From assembly GCA_041605955.1 (NCBI GenBank), contig JBFIXI010000115.1, positions 1 to 7,836 on the forward strand: a stretch of DNA of 7,836 bases. Reading direction: 5' to 3'. The position numbers were made by a program, and so were the translations under genes. Shown piece by piece: positions 6,240 to 7,836 of the stretch; the stretch's first letter is position 1; the number at the start of each line of letters is the position of its first letter. The notes beneath the pieces were generated by a model, which made no database searches, was not told where the DNA came from, and worked only from the letters and a program-made list of their open reading frames with translations. The stretch is from JAHEJX01 sp041605955 (GTDB lineage: Bacteria; Actinomycetota; Acidimicrobiia; Spongiisociales; UBA5794).

Positions 6240-7115
6240 TCAGCGGATGTCACAGCCGATCTCGCCCGGTAGCACGTCTCGCGCCAGCACCGCGAAGGTG
6301 CCCGACTCGTGCTTCCACTGGGTGGCGATGGTCGCATCGCTGAGCAGCGTGCGGACCGGCTCGGCCTCGGCGCCGCCATAGACGCCGCACGGGAGGTCGT
6401 TGAGGAGATCGAGATCGTCTGGCGCGAAGGGAAAGTCCCATTGCCGGGTGTCATCGATGTCGCTGAAGGTGCCACCTTCGATGATCCGCACCACGATCCG
6501 ATCCGACACATACGGCTCACCCGCAGCGAATGCCAGGTTGGCGAGGCGTTCCCGCAGAAGCGTCAGGTTGGCCAAGTCGTCTGGCAGCTCCTGATCCATG
6601 GTGAGGCCCAGGGCATACACGGCGTAGGTGTGGGTGGCGCCGTTCTCGTCGTAGTAGACGGCGATGGTGGTGGTGGCGTCTGCTACGAAGTTCTGAGCGT
6701 CGTTGTTGATGACCTCATCGATCGCGGGTAGTCCGGCGGCCTCGATGAGAACCATGATATCTTTCATGTCGTCGGCGCTGAGCTGCGTCTGTCGCATGTC
6801 GGACATCACCGGGCCGGGGAAAGCTCCTGGCTGGGGCCCCTGGTAGATGAACGTGCCGTTGCGCAGCACCGTGTATGTAGGCGGCCGGTTGATCAAGAGC
6901 TCGAAGGGGACGAAGCCGCCCTCATCGCGGACCTGTAGGAGCACATCGTCGCTTTCGGATGGCGGTGCGGTCGTATCCGGCGGAGCAGTGGTACCCGGCG
7001 CCGATGTGGTTGTAGTCGTCGTAGCGGAAGTGATCGTTGTGGCCTCGTCGCCCGCATCACCGCACGCCGCTGCCATGAGAGCGAGAACGACTAGGCCAAG
7101 GATGATTGCTTTCAT
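6240..7115 (-). CDS. Secreted lipoprotein with Thr-rich linker, unknown function
   Basis: This 291-residue protein has a short lipoprotein signal peptide: MK, a hydrophobic stretch at 3-14, and lipobox AAAC with Cys18 as the expected lipidated residue. A low-complexity Thr/Pro/Ser linker covers about 25-54 and would hold the domain away from the membrane. The rest (about 57-291) is acidic and soluble, with no motif I recognise. Only two other cysteines occur, C243 (LPCGVYGG) and C288 (GEIGCDIR); they could form a disulfide near the C-terminus. The start ATG 7115 has no Shine-Dalgarno, but TATCGT at 7125-7130 lies 9 nt upstream, which would suit leaderless transcription. It is the only intact gene between tRNA fragments 2 and 3. 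Third-codon bias supports real coding. Confidence 0.8.
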   Translation of the reverse strand: MKAIILGLVVLALMAAACGDAGDEATTITSATTTTTTSAPGTTAPPDTTAPPSESDDVLLQVRDEGGFVPFELLINRPPTYTVLRNGTFIYQGPQPGAFPGPVMSDMRQTQLSADDMKDIMVLIEAAGLPAIDEVINNDAQNFVADATTTIAVYYDENGATHTYAVYALGLTMDQELPDDLANLTLLRERLANLAFAAGEPYVSDRIVVRIIEGGTFSDIDDTRQWDFPFAPDDLDLLNDLPCGVYGGAEAEPVRTLLSDATIATQWKHESGTFAVLARDVLPGEIGCDIR

Positions 7116-7140
7116 ACCGTTGAGACGATAGGGGGCGCAG

Positions 7141-7154
7141 ACCGGGTTCCCGGT
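7141..7154. promoter_or_regulatory. Palindrome upstream of the lipoprotein gene
   Basis: ACCGGG and CCCGGT flank a TT centre, starting 26 bp upstream of the lipoprotein ATG. If TATCGT at 7125-7130 is the -10 element, the dyad covers the -35 position, where a repressor would act. No other copy was noticed in the window. Confidence 0.3.
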
Positions 7155-7200
7155 GTCATGCGAAGGCCCTTCCTGATCACGACCTGCGCCGTACCATCAG

Positions 7201-7436
7201 TTTCCATTCCCGAGTCGCCGCAAGGTTCGAGCAATAGAAGCCGGTTTCAACCTCGGGCGACCTCCGCAGTTGCCGACCGGGGCTGAGCAGACCGTCCGTT
7301 CGCCATCAATCTCAACAACGTGTCCTCCGACTCGCCCGAGAGGTACCAGTTCGTGATCTCCATCGATGGCTCGGACGTGAGCACCCTTCCGTTCACGGTG
7401 GTGGGTCACGCCACGATGGGTCCGGTCGTCCGGTAG
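7201..7436 (+). pseudogene. Frameshifted 3' end of an unrecognised coding sequence
   Basis: The plus strand from 7299 to TAG 7434-7436 encodes 45 residues (FAINLNNVSSDSPERYQF..., ending GHATMGPVVR) with very high G/C in third positions and a beta-rich look. Its frame meets a stop (TGA) just upstream, at 7284-7286. The neighbouring frame supplies plausible coding (GFNLGRPPQLPTGAEQTVR) that would join at about 7297-7299 if one base had been lost. No start codon or start-site context is seen, so this is probably the frameshifted tail of a longer extracytoplasmic protein whose 5' part is gone. I recognise no family. Confidence 0.45.
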
Positions 7437-7501
7437 CACACAGACCGAACGCGTCCGAAACCGACGTTGCGGGCCTACTGTGGCTAGGCCGTCGAGATGA
7501 A

Positions 7502-7525
7502 TGGCTCCCCCGGGAATAGCTCCCA
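7502..7525. repeat. Degenerate TGGCTCCCA doublet
   Basis: TGGCTCCCC (7502-7510) and TAGCTCCCA (7517-7525) repeat the doublet seen beside tRNA fragments 2 and 3, in the same orientation, each with one change and with wider spacing (15 instead of 12 bp). It has no tRNA core next to it, so it may be the relic of a further att site. Confidence 0.4.
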
Positions 7526-7566
7526 ACGGTCGCCCTACGGGACATCGGCGCACCCTTGAGGCGTCC

Positions 7567-7592
7567 GAAACCCGCGCCTGAGCAGCGGTTTC
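7567..7592 (-). terminator. Imperfect hairpin downstream of tRNA fragment 3
   Basis: GAAACCCGC (7567-7575) pairs with GCGGTTTC (7585-7592) with one bulged C and a 9-nt loop. On the minus strand it directly follows the encoded CCA end, the same relative place as the hairpin at copy 1, though the sequence differs. No U-run follows. Confidence 0.35.
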
Positions 7593-7595
7593 GCC

Positions 7596-7638
7596 TGGCA
7601 CGCCCGGAGAGACTCGAACTCCCAACCTTCTGATCCGT
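7596..7638 (-). repeat. tRNA-Arg(ACG) 3'-end fragment with encoded CCA, copy 3 (candidate att site)
   Basis: The minus strand from 7638 to 7596 runs from anticodon ACG through the T-arm and acceptor 3' strand to G73 and an encoded CCA. The T-stem has A52-U62 where copy 1 has G-U and copy 2 has G-C, so pairing is kept in all three. The 5' half is absent: upstream on the minus strand is the GATCTCCAA block shared with copy 2, not an anticodon 5' strand. Over the 39-nt core it differs from each other copy at two positions. Confidence 0.75.
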
Positions 7639-7639
7639 G

Positions 7640-7768
7640 GATCTCCAAGCCGTGTCCCATCGGCGTCCACAGTCGTCTACACCCGCCGGAACGACGGGCT
7701 TTCAATTCCACCGGCGTCCACAGCCGTCCACACAAGTCCACCACGAATGGCTCCCAACTTGGCTCCCA
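7640..7768. repeat. Arm-like flank of copy 3: phased GTCCAC repeats and TGGCTCCCA doublet
   Basis: GTCCAC lies at 7665-7670 with GTCTAC 10 bp later at 7675-7680, then three perfect copies at 7716, 7726 and 7736, again with exact 10-bp phasing. The TGGCTCCCA doublet (7748-7756, 7760-7768) ends the block, with the same 12-bp period as in copy 2. Compared with copy 2 this flank holds about 55 bp more between the repeat groups. It looks like a fuller version of an integrase arm region. Confidence 0.55.
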
Positions 7769-7836
7769 GCAGCAGCTAGGGCGAGACGTCTCCGCATTGC
7801 AGAGCGGCAGCGGACGTGATGGCAGTGCCGTCGTTG

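Larger units (their letters stand above)
6017..7768. mobile_element. Putative small att-bounded segment carrying a lipoprotein gene
   Basis: Two same-orientation tRNA-Arg 3' ends with matching right-hand arms bound about 1.5 kb. Inside are one intact lipoprotein gene and decayed coding sequence, with no integrase. This fits a degraded integrative element, or a cassette that depends on a recombinase made elsewhere. It is an inference from repeat layout. Confidence 0.35.

Noticed and set aside
5971..6381. C-terminal 136 codons of the EEP reading frame
   Set aside because: EEP similarity ends near 5970; the rest translates antisense tRNA and the antisense of the lipoprotein gene's 3' end.
6974..7041. 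Simple-sequence tract (GTN repeats) as a microsatellite
   Set aside because: It is the Thr/Pro/Ser linker of the lipoprotein read on the other strand and is explained by coding.
7197..7670. Minus-strand frame of 157 codons
   Set aside because: Its N-terminal part (RRLGVRVSPGV) is translated tRNA fragment, and the rest is antisense to the better coding signal on the plus strand.
6085..7741. CRISPR-like array from the recurring GTCCAC units
   Set aside because: Units are only 6-7 bp at 10-bp steps with no spacer-length gaps and no cas genes.

Overview
The window reads as high-GC actinobacterial DNA (GC about 60% by eye, strong G/C bias at third codon positions, several GTG starts). A lineage such as Acidimicrobiia is possible but not shown. 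It holds four well-supported genes in one minus-strand series, one secreted lipoprotein gene, one truncated gene, and three copies of a tRNA-Arg 3' end that look like integration sites.

Layout. 1-88: a hairpin and the first tRNA-Arg(ACG) 3'-end fragment (minus strand). 89-573: no secure gene, only a small Cys/His-rich reading frame of doubtful status. 574-5491 (minus, read right to left): a PAP2-type membrane phosphatase, a large membrane protein with a kinase domain followed by a flippase-like (UPF0104/LPG-synthase TM) domain, a class II glutamine amidotransferase, and a TauE/SafE permease. Gaps are 21, 88 and 12 nt, so this is probably one operon with a possible internal boundary before the amidotransferase. 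5492-5658: divergent intergenic region with a perfect inverted repeat. 5659-5970: the first ~104 codons of an endonuclease/exonuclease/phosphatase (EEP) protein on the plus strand, broken off about 50 bp before the second tRNA fragment.

6017-6137: second tRNA-Arg fragment, followed by 10-bp-phased GTCCAC repeats and a TGGCTCCCA doublet. 6240-7115: a Thr-rich-linker lipoprotein (minus). 7116-7595: mostly decayed DNA with a frameshifted 3' coding remnant on the plus strand and a degenerate TGGCTCCCA doublet. 7596-7768: third tRNA-Arg fragment with an encoded CCA end, again followed by phased GTCCAC repeats and the TGGCTCCCA doublet.

Reading. The phosphatase and kinase-flippase suggest a membrane-lipid or lipid-carrier function; links to the amidotransferase and permease rest on position only. 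The three same-orientation tRNA 3' ends, two with identical arm-like flanks, are best read as att sites left by successive integrations of tyrosine-recombinase elements at a tRNA-Arg(ACG) gene. No integrase and no complete tRNA is present in the window. The most unusual aspect is this modular att array with short cargo (one lipoprotein gene in about 1.5 kb) and a gene broken next to one site.
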